Shown here: positions 22,134-33,559 of the stretch, piece by piece
How positions within the stretch are numbered: the first letter of the stretch is position 1
Layout: each line of letters starts with the position of its first letter
NCBI GenBank assembly: GCA_021014945.1
Contig: MU266410.1
Span: 1-64,000, forward strand
Length of the DNA stretch: 64,000 nt
Source: Leucogyrophana mollusca
Taxonomy: Eukaryota > Basidiomycota > Agaricomycetes > Boletales
Direction: 5' to 3'
The notes under the pieces: generated by a model
Database searches by the model: none
The model's input: the letters and a program-made list of their open reading frames with translations, nothing else
What the model was told of the DNA's origin: nothing
Made by a program: the position numbers and the translations under genes

Positions 22134-23702
22134 TTATACGAGATCTATCGCCTCAACACGCCGCTCGTCTCCTATATACTTGGCCTGGTATACTCTACCT
22201 TTTACACCATCAAACGCGATAAGTTTGCAGCCATACGCGCCTTGACTGCTATTCACGGACGCTAGTCTAAGACAGTACTTCGGTTGGGCTCCAATATCAA
22301 TCACAACCCCTCCTAACTCAGGATAACCCACATATTCACAAACACCACGGACACAACCATCGCGAGCAGCATCCAGAAGCAGATTACGCGCGGGAGACAT
22401 GGTGGTCAAATCTTCCCCGGAATCGAAAATGACACCTTCCGGATTTCTGCGGTAGAGCGTTAAGTGAACTGGTGAAAGGAATGTACGAGCACTGCGATAG
22501 GCGTCTAGACCCAAACCGGCAAGCGTGAAGCGGATTTCCTGTGGAAGTTTCGCCAATGAGTCCGCGCAGTAAAATGGGCTGCAACAGCTCAATGTCCTCC
22601 GTCAGCTTGCGGTGAGAAGCTTGCGGTATGCATGGTTCTCCGGTCGAGCCGTCATATTTGGAGGTGGGATTGGGAATACCTCGACAAGGCCACGCCATTC
22701 GTCATCGCGATTGAAGAAAGATCGCGGCGTGAATAGATGAGTCGTTGTCGAAATGAATGCCATGGACGCTTGCGTGATATGGGAAGCTATTATTAACGTA
22801 TCAGACCTGTTGCCGATTGAACGAAGGCACCACTTGCCTCGGATGAAGTTGGTTCAGTTGGTAGACGATACTCTTGATAAGTTTGAGTATCTATCATCCA
22901 CACATTCTGGGGAACATTCGTCCTCTCCACGGGGCTCCCTGAAATGATCAGTAGACGAGGTCCAATAACAACCGCAGAAATCCCCGGAGTAGGGTCGGTA
23001 ATATTGAGTATTTGCTTGAGGATTGGGTAAGCATCTGTTCACAGAATCACTTTAAAAATCTTACTATCGATGTAAGGTATTAGTATACGCCAACGAAAAA
23101 AAAAATCAAGCCCACTACATTGTAGCTGTCGTTGGCGATTGGGGTCATATTGTTCAATGGCAGCGAAAGCCAATGCTTCCCCTTCAGCCGTGGTGGTGGC
23201 GACACACTGGAAAAAGCGGAGACATATTGTGCAGCTTGAGGATCGTAGATGACTGATGGGGTGACTGCGGAGGAGCGAAGATCAAAGCTTCGCACTCGCA
23301 GAGTCTGCGACCATCAGCCATTCTCCAAAAACGAGACTAGAGTGTTTATCCTCGCGCTTGATGACAAGGGAGCGGGTGCAAATCAGAGGCGCTCCGTACG
23401 GAGGCCAACGGCGAGCGACCTTCGCACTAGTGGCCAACGCGTCCTCCAACCACCTGGCAAATTGGCTGAGGTACGGCCCCGGTGGACGAGGTAGCCTCGA
23501 CGTGCGATAAATGTTGTTCCAAATCATCTTGGCATGTGTGAAGTCGTAGAAAAACTTGGAGACCTCCAACGTCATATTAGCTTGTGTACGCAACAAGATA
23601 TCCGTCAAAAAAACTGACCTGGCGTAGTCTAGCGATGTTGGTTAGCGAAAGAAGGCTAGCCACGACATACAGGACATCGATTGAGAGGCTTTCTATCGTC
23701 AT
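22134..23702 (-). pseudogene. F-box protein gene, decayed tandem copy A
   Basis: The F-box is readable: MTIESLSIDVLYVVASLLSL, TNIARLRQ, then after a 55-nt intron VSKFFYDFTHAKMIWNNIYR. Further blocks match copy B: WLEDALATSAKVARRWPP, FDLRSSAVTPSVIYDP, DAYPILKQILNITDPTPG then ISAVVIGPRLLIISG, GLVEVFPIPPPN and DAARDGCVRGVCEYVGYPEL. Two places break the frame. Near 23304 the sequence is 2 nt short relative to copy B, and around 22560-22640 the matching segment (TEDIELLQPILLRGLI) lies in another frame from both neighbours. A very short intron could rescue the first site but not the second. Either a pseudogene or sequence errors; as an F-box gene it would have fed an SCF ligase. Confidence 0.55.
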
Positions 23703-23962
23703 AGGGGTGAGAGTTCGAAAATCACTGATCGGGAGTGGATCAGGATCGACTCGGAGTCAAGGTGGACAGTGAAACAAATCGCGATAATATATCCGATGGA
23801 CGTGATTATTACGAAATTTCACCGAGCTATGAATATGCTCGAAGATAAGTTACGAGGTCAGGTCGAGGTCAGCATTGATTGATGTTCATGCGAAATCTAA
23901 AGCTTCAGCATACCGCCATCCTCTTCCCACTCTTGCCTGTATTGTGCGAAATATGCTACCCG

Positions 23963-25489
23963 TCATTCCGTCCAATGCGACAAGGTGACATGGGCTGCTG
24001 TTGAGCAAAGGGAGCCAAGCTTTAATTTTGTGCCAGGGGCTTCAACATTGATCACGAATCCTCCGGGGCCTACGCTGGGATCCTCATCGTGATAGGCGCC
24101 TCTGATACAACCATCGAAGGCACCACCCAAAAGCAGGCCGCCAAATGCATTCGGCACTGACGATAATCCCTCCTTGATCACAGGCACGGCGCTGGTTTGG
24201 TCTCCGTGGCAAATTACGAGGTGAACGAGTAAAATGGACGCATTAAGGCCGTGGAGAGAATCGCGACTAACGTCGACGAGGGCGAGGCGAACCTCTTGCG
24301 CAGAGGGAGTGGCTGGGTCGCGCACCAAAGTGGGCCCTCCTAGTCCAACATCATGATCAGGTAACTGTGTGGGGTGCGAGGCCTGCAGGGCGTGCGGCTC
24401 TTCCATTCTACTGCCAAACCTGGAAGGCGGAATAGGGAATAACTCGATAAAGCTGCTCCACCCTCCATCGGGAGCACATCGAGAGTGAACCACGAGGATA
24501 TGAGTGGTTGCTGATATAAATCGCGCATTAGCGTATGTCGGTAAGCTGGTTGCGTTTGTTAGACCTCTGAAAAACACAATAGAACAACGTCACTACTAAC
24601 CTCCGGGAAAATTTGTCCAGCTGGTAGGCGATACTCCGGATGATTTTGAACATCCACCATCCAGGTACTCTTGGGAATATCTTCCATTGCTATAGTGGTT
24701 CTTACAATGACCAGAAGACGACGTCCGATATAACATCGTCAGCTCGTGAACCCCGAGTGAGAATCTGAAGTATCTGGTTGAAGGCTAGAGGTGTGTCCGG
24801 AGGTGAATTCACCATGAAGACATTGTTATCAGTATCAATGCCTTAGCGTAGAGTTCACCGACGAGAGAAATGTTCGTACATACATTGTGATGTCCACCGG
24901 AGAATCTGAGTCGACTTCCTCAGCTACTACGAAGCCCGATGTTCGTCCATCCGTTGTGGTGGTAGAGACATATTAAAAGAACTGCATGATGGACTTAGCC
25001 GGTGTAGTATAGACGACTAGTGGGGCAGCAGCAGGGGATCGCAAGCCGAAACATCGAACCCGCGAAGCTTCTGTGACCATCAGTCATTCTCCAGAGACAA
25101 ACCGAACTGCTTTTCGTCGTGCGTGAAACTTCTAAGGAGACGGGTGGTTACTCGAGGTTGTGAGGACGGGGGACACCAACGATCAACCTTTACGCTGGTG
25201 ACCAGCGCATCCTCTAGGAACTCGGCAGACTGTCTAATGTTAGGACCTGGAGGACGAGGTAGCCTAGTTGTGCGATAAAGGGACCTCCATACGAATTTGT
25301 CGCACACAAAGTCATAGAAAAAGCTAGAGACCTGTAGCATAAGGGGCCTGATCAACTGGGATACGATATAAGTGTACCATCGGAAATTTGACCTGGCGGA
25401 ATCTGACACTGTCGACTGGTGATAAAAAGCCGGCCAAAACATACAGGACATCATGCATCAACGGAAATGCTCTCTATCATCATGGCCAT
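23963..25489 (-). pseudogene. F-box protein gene, decayed tandem copy B
   Basis: This is a tandem duplicate of copy A in the same orientation. Matching blocks are DVLYVLAGFLSPVDSVRFRQ, VSSFFYDFVCDKFVWRSLYR, TTRLPRPPG, FLEDALVTSVKVDRWCPP, CFGLRSPAAAPLVVY, IELFPIPPSRFG and GGAFDGCIRGAYHDEDPS. The damage differs from that in A: there is an in-frame TAA after SIMQFF (about 24970), a TGA near 25080 where A has Trp (EWLMV), and a 1-nt deletion near 24740 between QILTRGSRADDVIS and GRRLLVIVRTTIAMEDIP. A 7-nt insertion after the first ATG codons may have shifted the start to an internal ATG. Multiple independent lesions make a pseudogene likely. Its 5' end faces the RUS1 gene. Confidence 0.6.
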
Positions 25490-25725
25490 GAGATCGTCTC
25501 CAAAAGGATGGTTTGAGAAATACCAGCTGCGCAAAAATCATTGTCCTTGAAGCTTGAAGTTGTGGCGGCTCGGGGCAAGGCCGGCTTGAGTGCGATGAGG
25601 ACTGAGCTCTTCTCCAACTGCTTCACCGCACTACAGTCGCGGTAACTCTTTAGTTGCGTGGCCGCCAACTGCCCAAATAACGAGCACGGACCGATAGACT
25701 CTGATAGTCGAGGGGAAGATCCAGT

Positions 25726-27529
25726 ATGCCTATCACTCTGGTGGAGCGGGATGAAACGGGACAATTGTCACAAACGCTCGTCAATTTACTAGGAGAAATT
25801 CCCAAGGCATGTTCCCCACTTCGGCTTGAAGGCGCCTTCCAATTCACAGACCAACATTCAATCATAGAACGATCGATGGTCAAGAATCCCTCAAATCCAG
25901 AGCGTGCCGTTCAGTAGGCTGAGACACGTTCTCGCCAATGTTTTCCTTCCTACAGGTTACCCTGCGACGGTCTCTCCAGGTAGTTGGACCTTTTTTCTGG
26001 CTATATACACGAGAAATTGAGCTCGGCTGCATCTTTAGATTATCTCCAGTCAGTGTTATAGTGTTTCATGGCGTGTTGCAGCGCTCAAAGGTCTACCCAG
26101 CTACCAGGTCTTCAATGCCCTGCAGGCTTTTTGCAGCTCTCTAGCAGGGTTGATAGCTTCAAGAGGTGTCTTAGAAGGTGCGATTTGTAGTGCGGATCAA
26201 AATGACCAACTAACTTCACTTTTGGGCAGGGTTTGGAGTCGGCAATGCGTCGGCGTCGGCCACGCAAGCCTTACTACTTACCGTCCTCCAAGACGTCTTC
26301 TCCCGTCTTACTAGTCGGTGCCGTCTCGTTGCCCATGCGAACCTATTATTCACAAACACGTCGCATCTCCAGCGATATCAGCCGCCTACGTGTTTGGGAC
26401 GTCCCTTTACCCAGAAACAAAGATGTTTCGCTTTCTAGCTGATGTACTCAACGACGCCTCCCTCGTGCTGGACACCTTGTCGCCATTCCTCGGCACGATA
26501 TCGCTCTCGTTCTCCTTGCCACTACTCCCCTCGGGCTCCGCACTGCGAATAATTGCGCTATGCCTCAGCGGCTCTTTAAGGGCGCTATGTGGGCTCGTTG
26601 CAGGAGGTTCAAAAGCTGCCCTAACTAACCATTTTGCTTCTCCTGTGAGTGGAAAAGGCGACGTAGGCGAGTTGAATGCCAAGGATGCGAGTAGGGAGAC
26701 TGTAGTCGGGCTGACTGGGCTATTGGTGAGCGGGTTAACCCATAACTTGTGTCCCTTTGCGGTACGTTGATAACGATCCTCTTATCAGCTGGGCACTCTT
26801 ATCATTCCGTACCTTTCGACGCCTTCTATAACCTACTCTGCACTCTGCATTCTTATCACCGGCCATCTTATCGCGAATTATCTCGCAGTTCGCGGTGTTG
26901 TCCTCAAGTCCATCAACAGGCAACGCGCGAGTCTTCTCTGGGCCGCTCACCGAAACGCCGCGCCCACCGGTAGCCTGGATCCCCAAGAAATATCCGCCAG
27001 GGAGCATATCTTCGTCATCCCAAGTGAACTGCGGAAAGGGGGCACTGGTCGGCTCATGGGACACTGCAAACTTGGAGCCTCCGCGCGGGCGGTGCTGCCT
27101 TATTGCCGCTCGGACCATACTGCTGCTATGCTACGCCAATTCGAAAAGGAACGATACGTCCTTTTCATCTCCGCCACCCGCCCTTCTTGGATACACCCTA
27201 AACCCTTGGTATTCGCATGCTTCAAGAAGGACTACGAACCTCTTGATCAGCTTAGAGCATGGGTACACGCACTGGACGTTGCAGAGCTTCTAGCTGCTGT
27301 AGGAGGCTCTGTCGACCCGGACATGGACACTCTTCTCATACGTAGGGCTCACGAGCGGGTGCTGGAGGTGTTCCCTGGGTTCATCGAGTCTCTCAAGGTC
27401 GCCGGGTGGGTCACGAGTACTGAGGGGTTGATGTTGGGATCACCCCAGACTGTGCTCGTATCGGTACGGGAAGGTCCACAGCAGGATCCTGGTGATGGTG
27501 ATCGGCTTGTGACACGTAAGGATGAATGA
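25726..27529 (+). CDS. RUS1-family protein (DUF647)
   Basis: Six exons (25726-25779, 25868-25979, 26082-26177, 26230-26313, 26373-26725, 26789-27529) give 479 residues with phases that close exactly. The diagnostic DUF647 blocks are clear: LANVFLPTGYPATVSP, YQVFNALQAFCSSLAGLIAS, GVLEGFGVGNASASATQALL, MFRFLADVLNDASLVLD, GGSKAALTNHFA and AKDASRETVVGLTGLL. The RUS (root UVB sensitive) family is known mainly from plants, where RUS1/RUS2 are tied to UV-B sensing, auxin and vitamin B6-linked phenotypes. Fungal members are poorly studied. Several hydrophobic segments suggest membrane association. The 236 bp upstream are shared with the divergent F-box copy B. Confidence 0.88.
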
Positions 27530-28157
27530 GTACCTCGAGGATAGCGCAGTCGGGTGGGTGCTTAACTTTTCATCGCTTGCTGTGCTGATCTCTTTTATAT
27601 GCTGTGATATCCCGCTTCCGTGGTCTTCGCTAGAATGATAAGGTGAAGTTAATGGTCCCCCTCTGTATCACTTTCTTTGCTGATACCTTTTTAGGCACTT
27701 TTAGAAGCCATGTTGTCCCAGTATGCGTAATTGTCCCCAGTCCGAATTCATCAAGTTGTTAGTACCTCGTCGAGGTGACGTGCTTATCGTGTGCTTTTGC
27801 AAAAGCCCTGCCTGCAGGTTACCCTCCCGGATGTTCATCTCGCCGGCGTTTCGCTCTTCAGGACTGAGGCTGCGCAGGTGAGACCATTAAGGCGGTCCTT
27901 TGATCCTTATTCGACTCTAGCTGCTTCACTGAACGTTGATCAACGCTGGATATATCATTGAAATTCGCAGACACACCTTATCGATAGCACTAGGCCCCCT
28001 TATCGTTGCCAGGGAAAGAAGAACAAAGGAAGGGGTAGGCTTTACAGCATCGCCAACTCCAAAGCCCGAGGACATGCTGCACCTATAATAACTCGACCAG
28101 CTCTTCTTGCCCACACTCTTCAGCAACTTGTTGGTCTGTAACACCGAACCAAAGACG
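27530..28157. other. intergenic, nothing recognised
   Basis: A 628-bp spacer between two plus-strand genes. No supported features. Confidence 0.4.
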
Positions 28158-28987
28158 ATGTCGGCACTGACTCTCGCGGAATTACAGCGCGCGGCGAAGG
28201 CTACGGTAGCCGCATTAGGTTCTCGTGGGTATCGTTGTTTTCTTGTTGGCGACGCCGCGTGCGCAGCGTATGGTGTGAACCGGCTGCCAGAAGTACGTCC
28301 TGTGGCGTTCATATCAGAGCTCGGCAAACTAACGTGGCTCGACCTGTGTGTACGTAGGCTATCGACATGATGGTGATGACGGAGGACCTGGACGAAGAAG
28401 CCATCGAGCGCTTAATCGTCTCCATCGACCCTACTTTCGCGCTTGTTCCTTCCCAAGTGGACGATGAAATATCCGACGTCCTATGGTACCTCCTCTCAGA
28501 AAAAGGGGAGCCCCGCGCGTGCCAAGTCGCCATCCAAGTCCACCGTCCTTCCATTCTCAACATTCCTCCCCACCGAATCCCATTATCTCGGACGTGGAAC
28601 GTGCCAGTCGTCCCCCTTCTCCTGCTCCTTTGCTGCAAGCTGCAGCTGTTTGGATCATGCAGTTTCGAGGACATCGAAGATATCAGAAAGCTCGCATGGG
28701 CGGCAGAGAGCAGGAACGCAAAGCTGTCGTCGGAGACGTGGCTTCCTCGGTCCCAGATTGCGGCTGCTGAGAAGCAACTGGGATTGTACGCGCGGGACTG
28801 GCCTCCCTCGCCACATGTCTGGAGAAATATCGGCTTCAAGTTTCGCATCGAGCCGGAAAAGCTGCCCCCCTATGTGGGAACATATGGGTTGGAGCTTCCC
28901 AACGGTTTGCTTCGCCGACGCGACTTTGATTTTATAGTCAAGAGAACGCCGTCGCCGACGCCCAAGGGCAAAGAAAGGGCGAAATAA
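28158..28987 (+). CDS. nucleotidyltransferase-fold-like protein, function unknown
   Basis: Two exons (28158-28292, 28358-28987) encode 254 residues. The N-terminus reads GSRGYRCFLVGDAACAAYGV then NRLPEAIDMMVMTEDLDEEA. This resembles the start of the nucleotidyltransferase fold, where a G[GD]-x(n)-G helix is followed by a metal-binding D-x-D/E. Here the second motif is DMMVMTED, so the canonical pair is only partly present and activity is doubtful. The C-terminus has a Trp/Pro-rich helical stretch (LYARDWPPSPHVWRNIGFKF) and ends in a basic tail (KRTPSPTPKGKERAK). I know no characterised homologue; similar short proteins of unknown role occur in Agaricomycetes. Confidence 0.7.
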
Positions 28988-31124
28988 GACGTAAGTGCGC
29001 CAAAAAGGATGCACGTTAGTGAAACGGGTGAGTCGTCACCGAGTCCCCTCTGATACACCATGCTCACGTCTTTTTAAACTTAGATAATTATACACACGGA
29101 GTGTTGTACCTGGTTACTGTCAATCACGGTCTATCATTGCGCTCATAATGTCCTCGAATGTTCTGCTTTCGAATAATGGACTTTGTACCTGTACAGTAGT
29201 TCGTTCAGGTGAGAAGAGAAACCATAGTCATTCTTCACGCTATTGTCTGTTCTGACTTAATCAAGTATTCGCATGGAAATGTGAAAACTAGACCAATCTC
29301 GTTTGTGGCATGGGTACAGATTATCCCGCCGGTGACCGCTGGCTCGGGCTCTGAGCTCGCCGACCCCACGTTGCACATCCTAAGCCAAACTGGACCGCCT
29401 TGACGCTTACACCCAGATAAGCGGATACGTGAACCTACAGCGATACGCTATGAAGCCCGACTCACCGGTATGCCCGATAATGCCACGTACACGATCTGCC
29501 AAAACTGACGTTGCATTTGCGCATCGTGAGGGCACCTAGAGCTCCAAGGAGACCGATAGGTACAACCGCTTCCGGCTCCCGCGAAGCAATTCAGTACACT
29601 ACCGTGGCAGGTTACATCCACCCTCCCCAATCACACCGGACTCGGACGCCGACTCACGCACACGCAAGGCCCCTGTCGCCTCGGCCCAGGCAACGCCTGC
29701 GTATCCCAGACGCGTGAATATCGACGTCCGGCCGGCAACGGCGACCTTCCTACCCGACCGACCACCACGGATCGACCCCACACGGACGCTGTACGCCCAC
29801 ATCAGATTACTTATTTATGCGCGACTTGCTCCAGATTGACTTCGACTTCGATTAGCTAGGCACGTATGATTGGTTGGCTGGCTGGTTGTTGTGTGTCCCA
29901 TCGGGGACCATCTCTGGGCTTCTATGATACGCCGTTCACAGGCTGGTGCGGGTCCTGGGCCGAGTTCTCCGTTATGGTGGTCAATGGGGCTCAGTTCTAC
30001 GTGCTTCACCCGTTCCCCCTGAGCAAGGGCTCTCGGGACGTCGCCCAGATATACATGGTGCTTGCGCATGCGATGCGACGATGGAGATTCCCTGGCGCTG
30101 TCAGTGCGTGTCAGGGAACATTTGGTTCCATCTGGATGTAGATCATCATCACGATCGCGATCACAATCACGATCAAGGTGGGAGATATCACGCTGAGTCT
30201 ACCATCAGAACTATGCATCCCAGCCAAGTGCAGTCCACTCCCATCTTTCCCGCCACCATCCCCGTCTGGCTATATTCAGAATCAGCATAGCACGCCAGCC
30301 AAGCCCGAGCCCAAGTCCACGGCATCACATCGTGCGCATGCACGCAGTTGCATCCTTTGTCGCGCTCGATGACTCATCCCTCTTGCACGCACGGGCACAG
30401 AATCAAGGAAGGAAAAGTAAGGAAAGAAGGAAGGAAAGAAGGCGTCCATTGTCCCGCTTCTGTCCCTGGTTCTAAAACGGGCCCCTGCATGCATGGCTGG
30501 AATTTCGCCTGATGAAGGTTTGCTTATAGAGCCTCTGTTTGTCTCTGTTCGCTCGCTTAACTCCGCTTCATACCCGCAGACAGACAGGGACTTGGCGTCG
30601 AGGTCCGGGTGGTGGTTTTCTCACTTCCTGTCACGGAAAACCCGCGAGCGCTATGCACATACATACATACCCCGCAGGAAACCAGCCCCCATTGCCAGAT
30701 GCGGGGTCGGTTTTCTATGGGGTGTTCTCGTCTTCTGTGCGTACCTGTCTCCATTCATTCATTCATCCATCCATGCATGCATTCATTCAAAAAGTTTGTC
30801 TACCTATTATCCCCGCCAATCCCAGCAATCGCACCACTGGGGTAAACCTCGCGAAAACCGATAGTCAAAAGCAACACCGCCTGTGCGTAACGTATGTGTG
30901 CAGATCTGTCATCATCGTCGCTTCAACTTGGTCGCAGGTGTTACGGCAGCTGTCGTGTCAATACGTGCTTCTGGCAAGGGAAAGGAAAGGAAGCACACAA
31001 GCTCCATGGGCCAGGGCGGGGGCCTTTCCCCACATTCCGCATTCAAGCGGGGACCCGCGACACCGCGTTCCTGTCTGCACCGAATCTGATCTATCATCTA
31101 TCAAGCTCACGCATGCTATGTGCG

Positions 31125-31252
31125 GGGGCGCTGTTGGGCTGCCGTGTATGGCTCTCTTGATCTGCCGTGTACGGGCTCTGATGAGCTGCCATGTATGGGC
31201 TCTGTTGGCCTGCCGTGTATGGGCTCTGTTGGCCTGCCGTGTATGGGCTCAT
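31125..31252. repeat. 24-bp minisatellite
   Basis: About five imperfect head-to-tail copies of a 24-bp unit with the core ctgccgtgtatgggctctgt; the last two are identical. It lies in non-coding DNA. Confidence 0.8.
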
Positions 31253-31474
31253 ACATCCATACAATACAATACAGTTCACGAATCTCAATCTGCGCTGGGG
31301 CGATGAGTCACGGTACGTACCCCGCATCAGAGGCATCAGCGCACGTAAGGCTGATATTTGTCCTCTGCGAACTTTAGTTTGTTGGCTGTGTTTGCCGTTT
31401 GGGGAGGTGCCGCGTCTGTAAGGGGTGTGTGCGTGGTGAGTCGGCGATTGTGATTGTGAAGCTTCGGTTTTCTT

Positions 31475-31495
31475 GTTCTGTTCTGTTCTGTTCTG
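31475..31495. repeat. (TTCTG)n microsatellite
   Basis: About four consecutive TTCTG units followed by a degenerate unit. Confidence 0.8.
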
Positions 31496-31791
31496 TGTTC
31501 TGCGTTCTATGTTGTTGTTGTGGTGTGTAGGTCTCCCTTCTATTCCCCTGCAGGATGGGGCTGGACCCCGCCCATGTACTTGTACACGTTTATCCTCGAG
31601 CTTCTTCTCCCGTATTCTTCACCCTGTATCCTTCATCTCCTCCCTTCTTCTCCCTTTATTCTTCATCCTGCATCCTTCATCTCTCTTCTCCCTTCATCCC
31701 GATCCCAACCCTTCTTCGGTCCGCGCTCATTTTCGTTCTCGTTCACACCCTCCAGGGGCATCAGATTCCGTCCATATTTTATGCTTATATC

Positions 31792-31822
31792 CATGTTTAT
31801 GTTTATGTTTATGTTTATGTTT
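31792..31822. repeat. (GTTTAT)n microsatellite
   Basis: About five perfect hexanucleotide units of the type gtttat within pyrimidine-rich sequence. Confidence 0.8.
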
Positions 31823-32224
31823 TTAATTCTGCCCCCTACGTACAGTCTTCTTCGTGAGGCGCCCAGGGCCGCGAGTCCGGTGTTTTTTTTGCCCCGCTTG
31901 CCTCCATCCATTCCTCTCCTCGCGTCTCCCATTGGTACCTCACCCCCCTTCCTCCTTGGAGAGACGCTACCAGAGACAAGCTTTCACGTTCGTCCGTACA
32001 GCGCCCCCACGTTTACGCAGCACCTTCGCGTTCATTCGTGCAGCCTTCGCATTCGTCCATGCAGTGCCTTCACCCTCATTCGTGCAGCGCCTTCGAGCCC
32101 ACATTCGTCCGTCCACCGTCATCCCCAGCCCCTAGCAATATCCCAGCATCCACCTCCCACCTCCACGCCGACTATAGTATCCCTACTCATAGGCAACCAT
32201 GTATCAGCTATTTAGCTTAACTGG

Positions 32225-32345
32225 CGGTTGTAACACGAACAGTTGACAGTTGACTCATAACACGAATAGCTTGAGTCATAACACGCGTACTTATGAATAG
32301 CGCACGATTAGCAATACAGCCATAACACGAATAGCAAAGCCAAGG
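32225..32345. repeat. dispersed short repeat with core ataacacgaatagc
   Basis: The motif (gt/at)aacacgaa(t/c)ag recurs about four times in 120 bp with irregular spacing, twice as cataacacgaatagc. This resembles a decayed minisatellite. Confidence 0.6.
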
Positions 32346-32464
32346 TCACCGCTGATGCATGATGCACGATGCACTGACGAACCAATCAACGCGAACAGAA
32401 TCCTTCAACTTCAACTCGCCGCTGATGGTGGTACCGGTGTGCCCCTGAACAGCATACCCACCTC

Positions 32465-32560
32465 TGATACTGATACTGATACCCGATGCTGATACTGCTG
32501 CTCACCACTGATACTGATGCCCGTCACTGATACTGATACCCGATGCTGATGCCAATCTGA
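32465..32560. repeat. ctgata-based minisatellite
   Basis: Imperfect repeats of ctgatactgatacccgatg; the unit appears about three times within 95 bp. Confidence 0.7.
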
Positions 32561-33004
32561 ACAGCAGCCCACCACTCAACCGATATCTCACCCAATTCCA
32601 CCAATCTCACCCAATGAATCGCACCCAATCACACACACACCGCACCACGAATAGCACATCACATCACATCACATCCACATTCACGAACACGAAAAAAAGG
32701 GAGATAGGCAGATAAGCTATAGCTAGCCACGATAAAATAGACCTTTGTTCGTTAGTTAGATAGTTAGACACACGCGTAAAGAAAGAATGAAAGAAACATG
32801 ATGAATCAAAAACCAAAAAATGGGCGTGACGAGGGAGGATGTGGACGCGCGGGGTGGGGATAGATAGACACAGACGATAGGATAAAGGGGAAGAGGGAAA
32901 GGGAAGAGGGAAGGGGTAGAGACATATGGTACATTTTACGCGCGTCGTGGATAACCGGGCGCCTTGGCAATGCAATTGGCGCCTTGGCTGGGAGGAAACG
33001 TCGT

Positions 33005-33310
33005 GATGATCGGTGGGGAGGACATTCAGCATTCAGCGTGATGATCGGCAAGGAGGATATTTGGCGTGATGATCAGTGGGAGGCGTCTTTGGGTTGATCA
33101 GTGGGGGCACCTTGAAGTGATCAGTGGGAGGTGTCTTTGGGTTGATCAGTAGGAGGCTCGAGGTGATCAGTGGGGCGCTTCGAGGCGATCAGTAGGTGGC
33201 GCCATCGGTAAGAGGGGTGAACGATCAGTGGAGACTGAGAGCACGCCAAGGGAGGAAGAGGAAGGAACCAAGGTGATCGGCGGGTGTTGAGGCTGATCAG
33301 CAGTTGAGCG
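33005..33310. repeat. about 25-bp minisatellite with core TGATCAGTGGG
   Basis: Ten or more degenerate copies of a 20-30-bp unit with the core tgatcagtggg (variants tgatcggtgg, tgatcagtagg). The best-preserved stretch is gggaggtgtctttgggttga. The core contains the palindrome TGATCA. The array ends about 250 bp beyond the stop codon of the reverse-strand bHLH gene, so it lies in or near its 3' region. Confidence 0.75.
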
Positions 33311-33559
33311 AAAGGCTGACCGGCGGGGGCGGGTAGTGGTGGGTAGAGAACTGAGCACGTAAGGGAGGAACCAAGATGATAATGAGACGAGACGAGACGA
33401 GATGATATGGGGTCGTGAGACATGGCGCGTGACGGGCGTAGACAGGCATGATGGTGAGACGTGGAAGCGAGGCATAGGACAGCATGATGGGCCCGCGCAG
33501 TAGCTGGCGACATCAGAACAAGGGCAGGAAGTTCGCATGCTGGCGTGGGGGCAGGCAGG

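Larger units (their letters stand above)
28988..33559. other. gene-free, repeat-rich region downstream of the bHLH gene
   Basis: About 4.6 kb without a supported gene. The sequence is dominated by low-complexity and short tandem repeats, annotated separately. Many overlapping long frames exist in several phases at once, which reflects biased composition and not coding. Confidence 0.55.
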
